Part shown: positions 47,790 to 56,497 of the stretch, piece by piece | Position numbering within the stretch: position 1 is the stretch's first letter | Layout: every line of letters starts with the position of its first letter | NCBI GenBank assembly: GCA_015068855.1 | Contig: SVJS01000002.1 | Coordinates: 62,001-126,000 of the forward strand | DNA length: 64,000 nt | DNA from: Oscillospiraceae bacterium | Lineage (GTDB): Bacteria > Bacillota > Clostridia > UBA1381 > UBA9506 | Reading direction: 5' to 3' | The notes under the pieces: model-generated | Seen by the model: only the letters and a program-made list of their open reading frames with translations | Told to the model about the DNA's origin: nothing | Database searches by the model: none | Translations under genes and position numbers: made by a program

Positions 47790-49118
47790 ATGAAGATTTT
47801 GTTACCAGAGACTGTTTTAACAATTTTACATACATTAAATGCCGCCGGTTTTCCGTCTTATGTGGTGGGCGGTCCCGTTCGTGATTTGTTGCGGGGGAAA
47901 ACCCCGGCGGATTGGGACATGACAACCGCGGCGAAGCCGGAGCAGGTTATGGCACTTTTTGACAAGACCATTCCCACCGGTATTAAGCATGGCACGGTTA
48001 CCGTGCTAATCGGCGGAGAACCCTTTGAGGTTACCACTTTTCGGGTAGATGGCACATATGCTGATCACAGACGACCGGAACAGGTCGTGTTTACGGATGA
48101 TATTACAGCGGATTTATCCCGTCGGGATTTTACCATGAATGCGATGGCCTATCATCCTGAAACAGGGCTTTGTGACCCCTTTGGTGGGCAGGATGATATT
48201 GAAAGGGGCTTGATTCGTTCTGTGGGAGACCCCATGGTGCGTTTTGATGAAGATGCGCTCCGTATGATGCGGGCGGTTCGTTTTGCAGCGCAAACGGGTT
48301 TTGCCATTCATGAGGATATCTTAGAAGCCATCAAAAAGCAGGCGGGCCTGCTTTCGGCAGTCAGTTTTGAACGGGTGCGGGATGAGCTGATGAAAATTTT
48401 ACTCTCGGACCGTCCTGATATGATAGAAATTTTGCATGAAACGGGGCTTTTGGCTCAGGTTATTCCGGAATTTGACCGTTGCTTTTGGGTGGAGCAGCAC
48501 ACGAAATATCATTGTTACGATGTGGGGCATCACAGCATAGAGGTGTTAAAACATGTGCCGAAGGATGCGGTTTTGCGCCTGGCAGCGCTTTTGCACGATG
48601 TGGCAAAGCCGGATGCCAAAACCACGGATGAACAAGGTGTTGACCATTTCAAAGGTCATGATGCCGCCGGCGTTTTGCTGGCGGACGAAATTTTAACCAG
48701 ATTACGAATTGATAACCACACAAAAGATGCGGTTTTGCATTTAATCCGGTTTCATGACAGCAGGCCGGCAGCGACAAAAAGATCGGTGCGTCGGGCCATG
48801 GCAGCTGTGGGGCGGGACGTGTTTTTAGCACTTCTGGCGCTGATGCGGGCTGATGCCATGGGACAGGCACCTGCACATGGCCGTGAGAGCTTAGAACGAT
48901 ATGACGCGGTGGAAGCACTGTACCACGAAATTGTTCAGGCACAGGACGCTGTTTCTGTTGCAGAGCTTGCCATTAACGGTCGGGATTTGCTGGAACTGGG
49001 CATCAGCGGGGTGGCCGTTGGTGACGCCTTGCAGCGGGCTCTTGATTATGTTTTGGAACATCCGGAACAAAATCAGAAAGCTGTTTTATTAGAGGGTATA
49101 AAAAACAAAATCTTTTAA
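47790..49118 (+). CDS. cca: tRNA CCA-adding enzyme / poly(A) polymerase family nucleotidyltransferase
   Basis: Adds or repairs CCA at tRNA 3' ends. GGPVRD (27-32) and the metal-binding D-x-D (Asp41, Asp43 in ADWDMTT) form the class II nucleotidyltransferase site; RRDFTMNAMAY and EDALRMMRAVRFAAQ follow, and a C-terminal HD domain has LLHDVAKPDAK. 442 residues. The ATG at 47790 has gaggag six bases upstream; the ATG at 47784 touches that box. The HD domain distinguishes it from short Bacillus Cca. Confidence 0.92.
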   Translation: MKILLPETVLTILHTLNAAGFPSYVVGGPVRDLLRGKTPADWDMTTAAKPEQVMALFDKTIPTGIKHGTVTVLIGGEPFEVTTFRVDGTYADHRRPEQVVFTDDITADLSRRDFTMNAMAYHPETGLCDPFGGQDDIERGLIRSVGDPMVRFDEDALRMMRAVRFAAQTGFAIHEDILEAIKKQAGLLSAVSFERVRDELMKILLSDRPDMIEILHETGLLAQVIPEFDRCFWVEQHTKYHCYDVGHHSIEVLKHVPKDAVLRLAALLHDVAKPDAKTTDEQGVDHFKGHDAAGVLLADEILTRLRIDNHTKDAVLHLIRFHDSRPAATKRSVRRAMAAVGRDVFLALLALMRADAMGQAPAHGRESLERYDAVEALYHEIVQAQDAVSVAELAINGRDLLELGISGVAVGDALQRALDYVLEHPEQNQKAVLLEGIKNKIF

Positions 49119-49226
49119 TTTTGTTGGTTAAAGTGTACGTTTCGGTGGTATATAGTATGTAACGGTGTTCTTTCAGATACATGCGTAATTAAATGCTTCG
49201 TGCATGAGAATATGGAGGGAATTTGA

Positions 49227-51287
49227 ATGAAAAACTATCCGACAGCAAAACTCAGAAATGTGGTTCTTTTGGGTCACGGACGTGCAGGCAAGACTTCTTT
49301 GGCAGAGGCTTTGTTATTTTGTTCCGGTGCATCGGACCGTTTAGGAACGATTGCGGCGGGCAATACGGTCAGCGACTATGATGCAGAAGAAATTAAACGC
49401 CTTTGTTCTATCAGCGCCTCCTTGCTTCCGCTGGAATGGCGTGAATGCAAAATTAACCTGATTGATACTCCCGGATATTTTGATTTTGTTGGGGAACAGG
49501 CAGAAGCCGTTGCCGCAGCTGATTGCGCGGTTTTGGTTGTCAGCGGTAAATCCGGCGTGAGTGTTGGTGCTGAAAAAGCATGGGCACTTTGCGCGAAAAA
49601 GGGTATTCCCCTCATTATTTTTATTAATAAACTGGATGACGAAAAAGCCGATTATCAGAAAGTTTTAGCAGAGCTTAAAGATGTGTTCGGTAAATGCGTT
49701 GCACCTTGTCTGGTGCCCATTAAAAAGGGCGATGCTATTGACGGTTTCGTTAATGTTGTTGATATGACCTCCCGCCGTTGGGAAGGCGATAAGCGCATTG
49801 ATGGTCCCGTGCCTGATGGTATGGATGATGAAATTCAGCCTGTTCGTGAGATGATTATGGAGGCTGTTGCTGAAACAGACGACGACCTTTTGAATAAATT
49901 CTTTGAAGGCGAAGAGTTTACAACAGAAGAGATTTACAATGGTCTTAAATACGGTACACGGTCCCGCGACATTGTGCCTGTTCTGTGCGGCAGCGCTGCC
50001 AAGAACCAGGGTACACAGCTTCTTTTAGATGCGATTGTTAAATACACAGCCGGTCCCGACAAATACAACAAGCTGGCAGAAGATGCAGCCGGAGAGCCTG
50101 TTGAAGTTGAAAGCGATCCCGAGGGACCGCTGGCGGCGCAGTGCTTTAAGACGATTGCTGACCCGTTTATTGGTCGCTTGTCTTTCATTCGCGTTTATCG
50201 CGGTACTCTGAAAAAGGACAGTGTTGTTTACAACGCAACACAGAAAGCAGAGGAAAAAATCGGTCGCGTTTACTTCCTGCGCGGTAAAAAGCAGATTGAG
50301 ACTGATGCGATTGGCGCCGGCGATATTGGTGCGGTTCCCAAGCTCTCCATTACCGCAACAGGCGACAGCTTGTGCGATAAAGCAAACGTTGTTTTGTTTG
50401 AAAACATTGATTTCCCTGCACCGGTAACCAGCATGGCTATTATGCCAAAAGCAAAGGGCGATGAAGAAAAAATCAGCGCCGGCTTACATAAAATCATGGA
50501 AGAAGACAAAACCATTCGTCTGGAAAATAATGTGGAAACACATCAGCAGATTATCAGCGGTATTGGCGACCAGCATATTGAAGTTGTTATCAGCAAGCTG
50601 AAAGCAAAATACAGCGTTGATGTTGATTTGACAGAACCGAAGGTTCCCTATCGCGAAACCATTCGCAAGGCTGTTAAGGCAGAGGGTAAACATAAGAAAC
50701 AGTCCGGCGGTCACGGTCAATACGGTCATGTTTGGATTGAATTTGAGCCGACAGATGCAGAGGGACTTGTGTTTGAAGAAAAAGTATTCGGCGGTGCTGT
50801 ACCGAAGAACTTCTTCCCTGCCGTTGAAAAGGGTCTGCAAGAGAGCATGGCACACGGTGTTCTGGCAGGCTATCCCGTTGTGGGCTTAAAGGCCACCTTA
50901 TATGACGGCTCTTACCACAGCGTTGACTCTTCGGAAATGGCATTTAAGATGGCGGCTAACTTAGCATATAAAGCCGGTTTGGCACAGGCTTCTCCTGTTC
51001 TTTTAGAGCCCATCGGCACCCTGACAGTTACCATTCCCAATGCGAATATGGGTGATGTTATGGGTGATATCAACAAGCGTCGCGGACGTGTTTTAGGCAG
51101 CGATCAGCATGGCGATATTGTTACCATTACCGCCGATGTTCCTATGGCAGAAATGGCGAAGTTTGCCACAGATTTACGTTCTATGACTCAGGGTCGCGGT
51201 GAGTTTTCCTTTGCGTTCCGTGCTTATGAACAGGCACCGGAGCATGTTGCAAAGAAGATTATTGAAGAAACCGCAAAGGAAGCCTAA
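49227..51287 (+). CDS. elongation factor G-like GTPase (EF-G paralogue)
   Basis: 686 residues with the five EF-G domains. P-loop GHGRAGKT (16-23), G3 DTPGYFDF (80-87), G4 NKLD, and a domain IV ending with MSEMAFKMAANLAYKAG. Residue 84, the switch-II His that triggers GTP hydrolysis in canonical EF-G (DTPGH), is Tyr. This is a known mark of the EF-G-like branch (FusA2 type), so it is probably not the main translocase. No str operon neighbours. ggaggg precedes the start. Confidence 0.9.
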   Translation: MKNYPTAKLRNVVLLGHGRAGKTSLAEALLFCSGASDRLGTIAAGNTVSDYDAEEIKRLCSISASLLPLEWRECKINLIDTPGYFDFVGEQAEAVAAADCAVLVVSGKSGVSVGAEKAWALCAKKGIPLIIFINKLDDEKADYQKVLAELKDVFGKCVAPCLVPIKKGDAIDGFVNVVDMTSRRWEGDKRIDGPVPDGMDDEIQPVREMIMEAVAETDDDLLNKFFEGEEFTTEEIYNGLKYGTRSRDIVPVLCGSAAKNQGTQLLLDAIVKYTAGPDKYNKLAEDAAGEPVEVESDPEGPLAAQCFKTIADPFIGRLSFIRVYRGTLKKDSVVYNATQKAEEKIGRVYFLRGKKQIETDAIGAGDIGAVPKLSITATGDSLCDKANVVLFENIDFPAPVTSMAIMPKAKGDEEKISAGLHKIMEEDKTIRLENNVETHQQIISGIGDQHIEVVISKLKAKYSVDVDLTEPKVPYRETIRKAVKAEGKHKKQSGGHGQYGHVWIEFEPTDAEGLVFEEKVFGGAVPKNFFPAVEKGLQESMAHGVLAGYPVVGLKATLYDGSYHSVDSSEMAFKMAANLAYKAGLAQASPVLLEPIGTLTVTIPNANMGDVMGDINKRRGRVLGSDQHGDIVTITADVPMAEMAKFATDLRSMTQGRGEFSFAFRAYEQAPEHVAKKIIEETAKEA

Positions 51288-51322
51288 GCCTTACAGTGCT
51301 TGGCTGACTAACATAGTGTTTG

Positions 51323-51349
51323 AGGGACTGTGGGTTTTCTGCAGTCCCT
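51323..51349 (+). terminator. hairpin after the EF-G-like gene
   Basis: Eight-base stem AGGGACTG with CAGTCCCT around 11 bases, but no strong T tract follows; a weak terminator or stabilising hairpin. Confidence 0.45.
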
Positions 51350-51394
51350 ATCTCATGTTTACAATTTGACTATATAAGTGAATGGAGTTTTTTT

Positions 51395-52525
51395 GTGTTT
51401 ACAGTACTTAAAACAGAAAATAAGGCCCGCTTAGGTGTCATGCAGACAGTTCATGGCGAGATTAAAACACCTGTCTTTATGAACGTTGCGACAGCAGCAG
51501 CCATTAAAGGGGCGTTATCGGCTGAGGACTTAAAAACCATTGGTTGTCAGGTGGCCCTTTCCAACACCTATCACTTGCATTTACGTCCCGGGGACGAGGT
51601 TGTTCGCACGTTGGGCGGTTTGCATACATTCATGAACTGGGACAGACCCATTCTGACAGACAGCGGCGGCTTTCAGGTGTTTTCCCTGACCGCAATCAAC
51701 AAGGTGCAGGAAGAGGGCGTTACCTTTGCTTCGCACATTGACGGGCGTCGCATTTTTATGGGGCCGGAGGAGAGTATGACCATTCAGTCTAACCTTGGCT
51801 CGACGATTGCCATGGCCTTTGATGAATGTTTACATGCCCGGACAGGGTACAAAGAAACGGTGGAGAGCGTTGCAAGGACAACCCGCTGGTTAGAGCGCTG
51901 CAAGGTGAAGTTGGAGTCTCTTTCCAAACAACCCGATGCGGTGAATCCCCATCAGCTTTTATTTGGCATTAATCAGGGCGGGATTCATGATGACATCCGC
52001 GTTGCCCATATGCAGGAGATTGCAAAGCTGGATTTGCCCGGCTATGCCATTGGCGGTCTGGCAGTTGGGGAGACCCATGAGGAGATGTATCACGTTTTGG
52101 ATGTGGTTCTGCCTCACGCACCGGAGAATAAACCCCGCTATCTGATGGGCGTCGGAACCCCCGCCAACATCATTGAGGGTGTGGCGCGAGGCATTGACTT
52201 TTTTGATTGCGTTCTGCCGGCACGAAATGCCCGTCATGGTCATTTGTTTACCAAACACGGCGTTATGAACATTATGAATAAAAAATATGAAACGGATAGT
52301 CTGCCCATTGATCCGGACTGCAACTGTCCCACCTGCCGCTATCACAGCCGCGCCTACATCAGGCATTTGATGAAGGCGGGAGAGATGCTGGGCATGCGTC
52401 TTGCGGTTATGCATAATCTCTATTTTTACAATACACTCATGGAGGAAATCCGGCAGGCCTTAGAAGAAGGACGGTTTGAGGCATACCGCAGAGAAACTGT
52501 GGAAAAAGTGGCAAGACGAATCTGA
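51395..52525 (+). CDS. tgt: tRNA-guanine transglycosylase
   Basis: Exchanges guanine 34 of GUN-anticodon tRNAs for preQ1 (or queuine). Asp89 in LTDSGGFQVFSL is the general acid/base, and the nucleophile is the last Asp of GIDFFDCVLPARNARHG (about 270). Zinc is held by CNCPTCRYHS and a later His. 376 residues from a GTG that has atggag seven bases before it; an upstream in-frame ATG would add 25 unlike residues. queA and the preQ1 genes are not in the window. Confidence 0.95.
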   Translation: MFTVLKTENKARLGVMQTVHGEIKTPVFMNVATAAAIKGALSAEDLKTIGCQVALSNTYHLHLRPGDEVVRTLGGLHTFMNWDRPILTDSGGFQVFSLTAINKVQEEGVTFASHIDGRRIFMGPEESMTIQSNLGSTIAMAFDECLHARTGYKETVESVARTTRWLERCKVKLESLSKQPDAVNPHQLLFGINQGGIHDDIRVAHMQEIAKLDLPGYAIGGLAVGETHEEMYHVLDVVLPHAPENKPRYLMGVGTPANIIEGVARGIDFFDCVLPARNARHGHLFTKHGVMNIMNKKYETDSLPIDPDCNCPTCRYHSRAYIRHLMKAGEMLGMRLAVMHNLYFYNTLMEEIRQALEEGRFEAYRRETVEKVARRI

Positions 52526-52559
52526 TGCAGCCGGCAACCGGAAGCTGACAGAAAAAAAG

Positions 52560-52588
52560 TTGCATTTTTTCAGGATTTGCGATACAAT
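52560..52588 (+). promoter_or_regulatory. promoter of the mgtE leader and mgtE
   Basis: TTGCAT (52560-52565), 17 bp, TACAAT (52583-52588); about 120 bases of leader follow before mgtE. Confidence 0.65.
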
Positions 52589-52622
52589 ATAGTACAGACT
52601 ACAAAGTATAGGAGGCGAGTGC

Positions 52623-52688
52623 ATGGATACGGTTCCCGGGCGATGGAACATAAAAATGAACAACAGGGAACGGTTTGCATGCCTTTAA
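52623..52688 (+). CDS. possible 21-residue leader peptide upstream of mgtE
   Basis: ATG to TAA reading frame encoding MDTVPGRWNIKMNNRERFAC plus a final Leu. It has a textbook ribosome binding site, aggagg, seven bases upstream, and lies wholly inside the mgtE leader. Codons 4-5 (GTT CCC) and 15-16 (within AGGGAAC) are also the arms of alternative RNA stems. It resembles in principle the Mg-sensing MgtL leader of enterobacteria (acidic and Pro residues early), but shows no sequence homology. The role in regulation is inference. Confidence 0.45.
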   Translation: MDTVPGRWNIKMNNRERFACL

Positions 52689-52702
52689 TCCGCAGCGTTC
52701 CC
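52632..52702 (+). promoter_or_regulatory. alternative RNA pairings in the mgtE leader
   Basis: GGGAACG (52666-52672) can pair with GTTCCC (52632-52637) or with CGTTCCC (52696-52702), not both. A third option is GTTCC (52632-52636) with GGAAC (52645-52649). The last stem ends one base before the mgtE ribosome binding site (ggaaagga, 52703-52710). No M-box consensus was seen. Confidence 0.5.
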
Positions 52703-52715
52703 GGAAAGGAATGCC

Positions 52716-54212
52716 ATGGATGAAACAAAAGTAACAGAAAATGTTCTCTGTGATATGACAGAGGAAGAAACGAAAGTTATTGAAGAAACTTTAAGCGAAG
52801 CCGTTGAAGAAGTTAAGGACTTAGAAGAGGTCGTTTTCGATGCTATCGAGGAAAGCAAGGTTTTGGAAGAAACCCTGTATAACGCAGTTACGCGCTGTTT
52901 GGAGGATAAACAGTTTGCCACCATCAGAACCTTGTTGGCTGATGTGAACTATGTGGATATTGAAGCCCTTTTAGCGGAACTGGAACCTGACGCTATGCTG
53001 CGGATTTTCCGCATGCTTTCTAAGGAAACAGCGGCTGAGGTTTTTGCAGAGATGGACAGCGATATGCAGCAATATATCGTTGAGTCCATTACCGACCGAG
53101 AGGTTGACCGAATTGTTGATGAACTCTATATGGACGATGCGGTCGACTTTTTGGAGGAAATGCCTGCCAATGTGGTGCGCAGGGTTTTGCGTAACACAGA
53201 TGAGACAAAACGAAAGATTATTAACCATCTGCTGCAATATCCGGAGGATAGTGCAGGCAGTTTGATGACCATTGAGTTTGTCGATTTGAAAAAAGAAATG
53301 ACGGCGCAGGAGGCACTGGAACGCATCCGTCAAAACGGTGTGGATAAAGAGACCATTAACACTTGTTATGTGGTGAGCCCTCAGCGTATGTTAGAGGGTG
53401 TTGTGTCCATTCGTACCTTGATTTTGAGTCAGCCTGAGACGAAGGTTGAGGACCTGATGGACATTAATGTGAAATATATTCACACGCTGGATGACCAGGA
53501 GACCTCGGCGTTTTTATTCCGCAAATATGACCTTTTGTCTATGCCGGTTGTAGACCGTGAAAACCGTTTGGTCGGCATTATTACCGTTGACGATATGATG
53601 GATGTTATTGAGCAGGAAAACACGGAAGACTTTCACAAGATGGCGGCCATTACACCGTCGGAGGAGCCGTACCTCAAAACAGGGGTTTTTACGTTGGCCA
53701 AGAACAGGGTTATGTGGCTTTTGGTGCTGATGATTTCGGCAACGTTCACAGGTTCCATTATTCGGCATTTTGAGGGGGCTTTAAGCGAGGTTGTTGTCTT
53801 GACAACTTATATTCCCATGCTGATGGGAACAGCCGGTAATGCCGGTGCGCAATCTTCAACTATGATTATCCGCAGCCTTGCCTTAAATGAGCTGGATTTT
53901 TCTAACATTCTGAAAGTTATCTGGAAGGAACTCAGAGTTGGTGCTGTTACAGCGGGACTTCTCGCCATTGTTAATATGGCGCGCATTATGATTTTCGATC
54001 ATGTGTCGTTTGGTGTTGCACTTGCTGTTTGCCTGAGCTTGTTCTGCATTGTTTGTCTGGCAAAAGTGGTAGGCGGCATGCTGCCGATTCTGGCAGATAA
54101 AATTCATTTGGATCCGGTTTTAATGGCAAGCCCCATTATTACCACGATTTTAGATGCTCTTTCGCTTTTGATCTATTTCCGTTTTGCAACGGCTGTTTTG
54201 GGAATTGCCTGA
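52716..54212 (+). CDS. mgtE: magnesium transporter MgtE
   Basis: 498 residues. A very acidic N terminus (about 60) precedes the MgtE N domain (LADVNYVDIEALLAELEPDAMLRIFRML...), two CBS domains (VVSIRTLILSQPETKVEDLMD... VGIITVDDMMDVIEQE) that sense cytoplasmic Mg2+, and five C-terminal helices with the pore motif PMLMGTAGNAGAQSSTMIIRSLAL. A gated Mg2+ channel. Start five bases after ggaaagga. Preceded by an unusual leader. Confidence 0.96.
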   Translation: MDETKVTENVLCDMTEEETKVIEETLSEAVEEVKDLEEVVFDAIEESKVLEETLYNAVTRCLEDKQFATIRTLLADVNYVDIEALLAELEPDAMLRIFRMLSKETAAEVFAEMDSDMQQYIVESITDREVDRIVDELYMDDAVDFLEEMPANVVRRVLRNTDETKRKIINHLLQYPEDSAGSLMTIEFVDLKKEMTAQEALERIRQNGVDKETINTCYVVSPQRMLEGVVSIRTLILSQPETKVEDLMDINVKYIHTLDDQETSAFLFRKYDLLSMPVVDRENRLVGIITVDDMMDVIEQENTEDFHKMAAITPSEEPYLKTGVFTLAKNRVMWLLVLMISATFTGSIIRHFEGALSEVVVLTTYIPMLMGTAGNAGAQSSTMIIRSLALNELDFSNILKVIWKELRVGAVTAGLLAIVNMARIMIFDHVSFGVALAVCLSLFCIVCLAKVVGGMLPILADKIHLDPVLMASPIITTILDALSLLIYFRFATAVLGIA

Positions 54213-54275
54213 TAGGGACGGTAAAAGCGGGCATACTAACGGTGCAAAGTATCACAAAAAACCGGGAGGAACGCT

Positions 54276-54965
54276 ATGCCATTCTTTTATTTTGATTCAT
54301 ATTATCTTGTTCTGGTTTTGCCTGCTGTTTTAATTGCCTCTTTCGCACAGATTGCAGTTAACCGGGCGTTTAAGAAATATGCAGCGGTTCACAGCAAAAG
54401 AGGGCTGACAGCGGCGCAGGTGGCACGGCAGATTTTGGACGAAAACGGCTTGCAGCAGGTTCGGATTGAACGAACAAGCGGTCATTTGACAGACCATTAC
54501 GACCCACGTGGCAATGTGATTCGTCTTTCCGGTTCGGTGTATGACAGCAGCTCGGTGGCGTCCATCGGTGTGGCAGCCCATGAGGCCGGGCATGCGGTGC
54601 AATACGGCGCGGGTTATGTTCCCATACGCCTGCGTAACCTTGTGTTGCCGGTGGCAAACATTGGTTCTTCACTTGCCATGCCGTTGATTTTGCTGGGAAT
54701 TATTCTGAGCATTGAGCCGCTGATTACCGCTGGAATCTTAGTGTTTTCATCGATTGTTTTGTTTCAATTGATTACGTTGCCGGTTGAATTTAATGCCAGC
54801 CGTCGGGCTGTGGCGACCTTGCGTGACCGTTTCATCATGGATGAGGGAGAGCTTTCGGGTGCCAAAAAGGTTTTATCGGCAGCAGCGATGACATATGTTG
54901 CCTCAACGCTCGTGGCTGTTATGCAGCTTTTGCGCCTTGTGCTTCTGAATCGCCGCAGGGATTGA
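54276..54965 (+). CDS. YugP-like zinc metallopeptidase
   Basis: 229 residues, membrane-bound. N-terminal helix (YYLVLVLPAVLIASFAQIAVN), zinc motif HEAGH (102-106) preceded by NVIRLSGSVYDSSSVASIGVAAHEAGHAVQY, two central helices and a further helix near residue 205. The VEFNASRRAVATL segment probably supplies the third ligand Glu. Members are proteases of unknown target. Start after gggagga. Between mgtE and the GlmU-like gene. Confidence 0.9.
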   Translation: MPFFYFDSYYLVLVLPAVLIASFAQIAVNRAFKKYAAVHSKRGLTAAQVARQILDENGLQQVRIERTSGHLTDHYDPRGNVIRLSGSVYDSSSVASIGVAAHEAGHAVQYGAGYVPIRLRNLVLPVANIGSSLAMPLILLGIILSIEPLITAGILVFSSIVLFQLITLPVEFNASRRAVATLRDRFIMDEGELSGAKKVLSAAAMTYVASTLVAVMQLLRLVLLNRRRD

Positions 54966-55014
54966 TTGTTCGTTATGATGCCTTATATTTATGATTGACA
55001 TAGGAGGAGTTATT

Positions 55015-55752
55015 ATGAAAGCCATTGTTTTGGGAGCGGGGAAGGGAACCCGTCTGCAATCGGAACAGTTTCAGCTGCCTAAGGTGCTTCGTCAGGCGAA
55101 TGGGCGGGCGTTGATTGATTACGTTTTGGAGCATATTTCTTTTATCCCCAAACAGGACACGGTTGTGGTTGTGGGTTATAAAAAGGAAGATGTTCGTGCA
55201 GCGCTGTCCCCTGAGTATTTATTTTCTGACCAGGACCAGCAGCTTGGTACTGGTCATGCAGTAAACTGCGCCAGAGAACATTTTGAGGATTACGATGGTG
55301 ATGTTTTGGTGCTGTACGGAGACATGCCCTTATTATCCCGCGATACATACGAAAGAATTATTAAACAGCATGTGGAGACGGGGGCAGATTGTACCGTCCT
55401 GACGGCGATTGTTGATGATAAGTTGCCTTACGGTCGTGTTATTAAAGATGAAAACGGCAACTTTTTAGATGTTGTTGAGACGAAGGACTGCACGCCCGAG
55501 CAGCTGGCCATTAAGGAACTGAACATTGGCGTTTATGTGTTCCGCTCCAAGTTGCTTTTTGAGAATTTGAAGGAACTTAAAAACAATAATGCTCAGGGTG
55601 AATACTATCTGACAGATATTCCGAAGATTTTGCTCAAGAAAAATGCTAAGGTTACCACCTGTGCGATTTACGATGCAACAGAGATTTTCGGTGTTAACAC
55701 CGTTGAGGACTTACAGTTCTGCGAGGAGAAGTTAAAAAACGAGGCGAAATAG
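55015..55752 (+). CDS. GlmU N-terminal-type nucleotidyltransferase lacking the acetyltransferase domain
   Basis: 245 residues. AIVLGAGKGTRLQSEQFQLPKVLRQANGRALIDYVLEHI is the sugar-nucleotide pyrophosphorylase start; GTGHAVNCA, VLYGDMPLL, KELNIGVYVF and NNAQGEYYLTDIPKIL match the GlmU uridyltransferase half. Full GlmU has about 450 residues with left-handed beta-helix repeats, which are absent; the gene ends cleanly before a terminator, so this is a real short form and not a truncation by the window. Probable product UDP-GlcNAc, but another sugar is possible. aggagg precedes the ATG. Confidence 0.85.
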   Translation: MKAIVLGAGKGTRLQSEQFQLPKVLRQANGRALIDYVLEHISFIPKQDTVVVVGYKKEDVRAALSPEYLFSDQDQQLGTGHAVNCAREHFEDYDGDVLVLYGDMPLLSRDTYERIIKQHVETGADCTVLTAIVDDKLPYGRVIKDENGNFLDVVETKDCTPEQLAIKELNIGVYVFRSKLLFENLKELKNNNAQGEYYLTDIPKILLKKNAKVTTCAIYDATEIFGVNTVEDLQFCEEKLKNEAK

Positions 55753-55760
55753 AGTTTATT

Positions 55761-55796
55761 AGGAAGGGATGTTTTGTCAGACATCCCTTCCTTTGT
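55761..55796 (+). terminator. terminator of the GlmU-like gene
   Basis: Perfect 12 bp stem AGGAAGGGATGT with ACATCCCTTCCT, 8-base loop, short weak T tract. Confidence 0.75.
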
Positions 55797-55868
55797 TATA
55801 TGGAAAAGATAGTCTCGGAGAAAAACGGGGATTTTTTCTAAAAAATTAAAAAAAATTATAAAATAGTC

Positions 55869-55897
55869 TTGACGAACCGGAAAAGATATGATATATT
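55869..55897 (+). promoter_or_regulatory. promoter of rpmG-secE-nusG
   Basis: TTGACG (55869-55874), 17 bp, TATATT (55892-55897). Confidence 0.75.
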
Positions 55898-55979
55898 AAA
55901 GTGTACCTAAATGGAAGGTCTTTTTTTTTGCTGCGCAAAAAAAGCACAAAAAAGGGAATATATAGTAGGAGGAAAACTC

Positions 55980-56129
55980 ATGAGAACCAAAATTACACTG
56001 GCATGTTCTGAATGCAAACAGAGAAATTATGATACCATGAAGAACAAGAAAAACGATCCGGACAGACTGGAAATGAACAAGTATTGCAGATTCTGCAAGA
56101 AGCACACCACCCATAAGGAAACAAAATAA
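55980..56129 (+). CDS. rpmG: 50S ribosomal protein L33
   Basis: 49 residues: [49 protein letters not shown]. Two CxxC pairs (CSEC, CRFC) make it a zinc-binding C+ form. The frame is open 23 codons upstream, but aggagg lies before 55980 and the family starts here. First gene of the rpmG-secE-nusG group. Confidence 0.97.
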   Translation: MRTKITLACSECKQRNYDTMKNKKNDPDRLEMNKYCRFCKKHTTHKETK

Positions 56130-56218
56130 TACGCCTTGTCATTGCCGGTAAAGATGCATTTGTCTTTTTACATGTTTTAGAATGCATGTTGGCTTTTGAT
56201 GGCAGAATGGAGAGAACT

Positions 56219-56440
56219 ATGAGCGAAAAGAAAAAATCGAATATCTTCGTTAGAGCAGCTAAGTCCATAGGCGGTTATTTTCGTGAGCTTAAATCGGAAT
56301 TGAAGAAGGTTGTTTGGCCCAGCGCTAAACAGGTTCGCAATAACACAGGTGTTGTTATTACCGTTACAATTCTTGTGGCTGTTTTAATTGCGCTTTTGGA
56401 TTTCGGCTTCCAGACTTTGTTCGCTTGGATCCTTAGATAG
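56219..56440 (+). CDS. secE: preprotein translocase subunit SecE
   Basis: 73 residues: basic amphipathic segment (FVRAAKSIGGYFRELKSELKKVVWPSAKQVRNNT) with the conserved KKVVWPS, then one membrane helix (GVVITVTILVAVLIALLDFGFQTLF). The Gram-positive single-helix form. ggaga precedes the ATG at 56219; a nearer in-frame ATG upstream is possible. No tRNA-Trp gene is present between rpmG and secE. Confidence 0.94.
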   Translation: MSEKKKSNIFVRAAKSIGGYFRELKSELKKVVWPSAKQVRNNTGVVITVTILVAVLIALLDFGFQTLFAWILR

Positions 56441-56497
56441 TATCGGACAAGACTCTAATAAAGGAGGCGAAGGAAGCGCTAGCGTTTCTGTAAATCT

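Noticed and set aside
52589-52715. M-box (ykoK) magnesium riboswitch before mgtE
   Set aside because: The conserved M-box segments were looked for and not found; the leader holds a small ORF and short alternative stems.
56150-56200. Repeated ATGCAT in the rpmG-secE gap as a tRNA remnant
   Set aside because: No cloverleaf can be drawn; only a short self-complementary hexamer twice.
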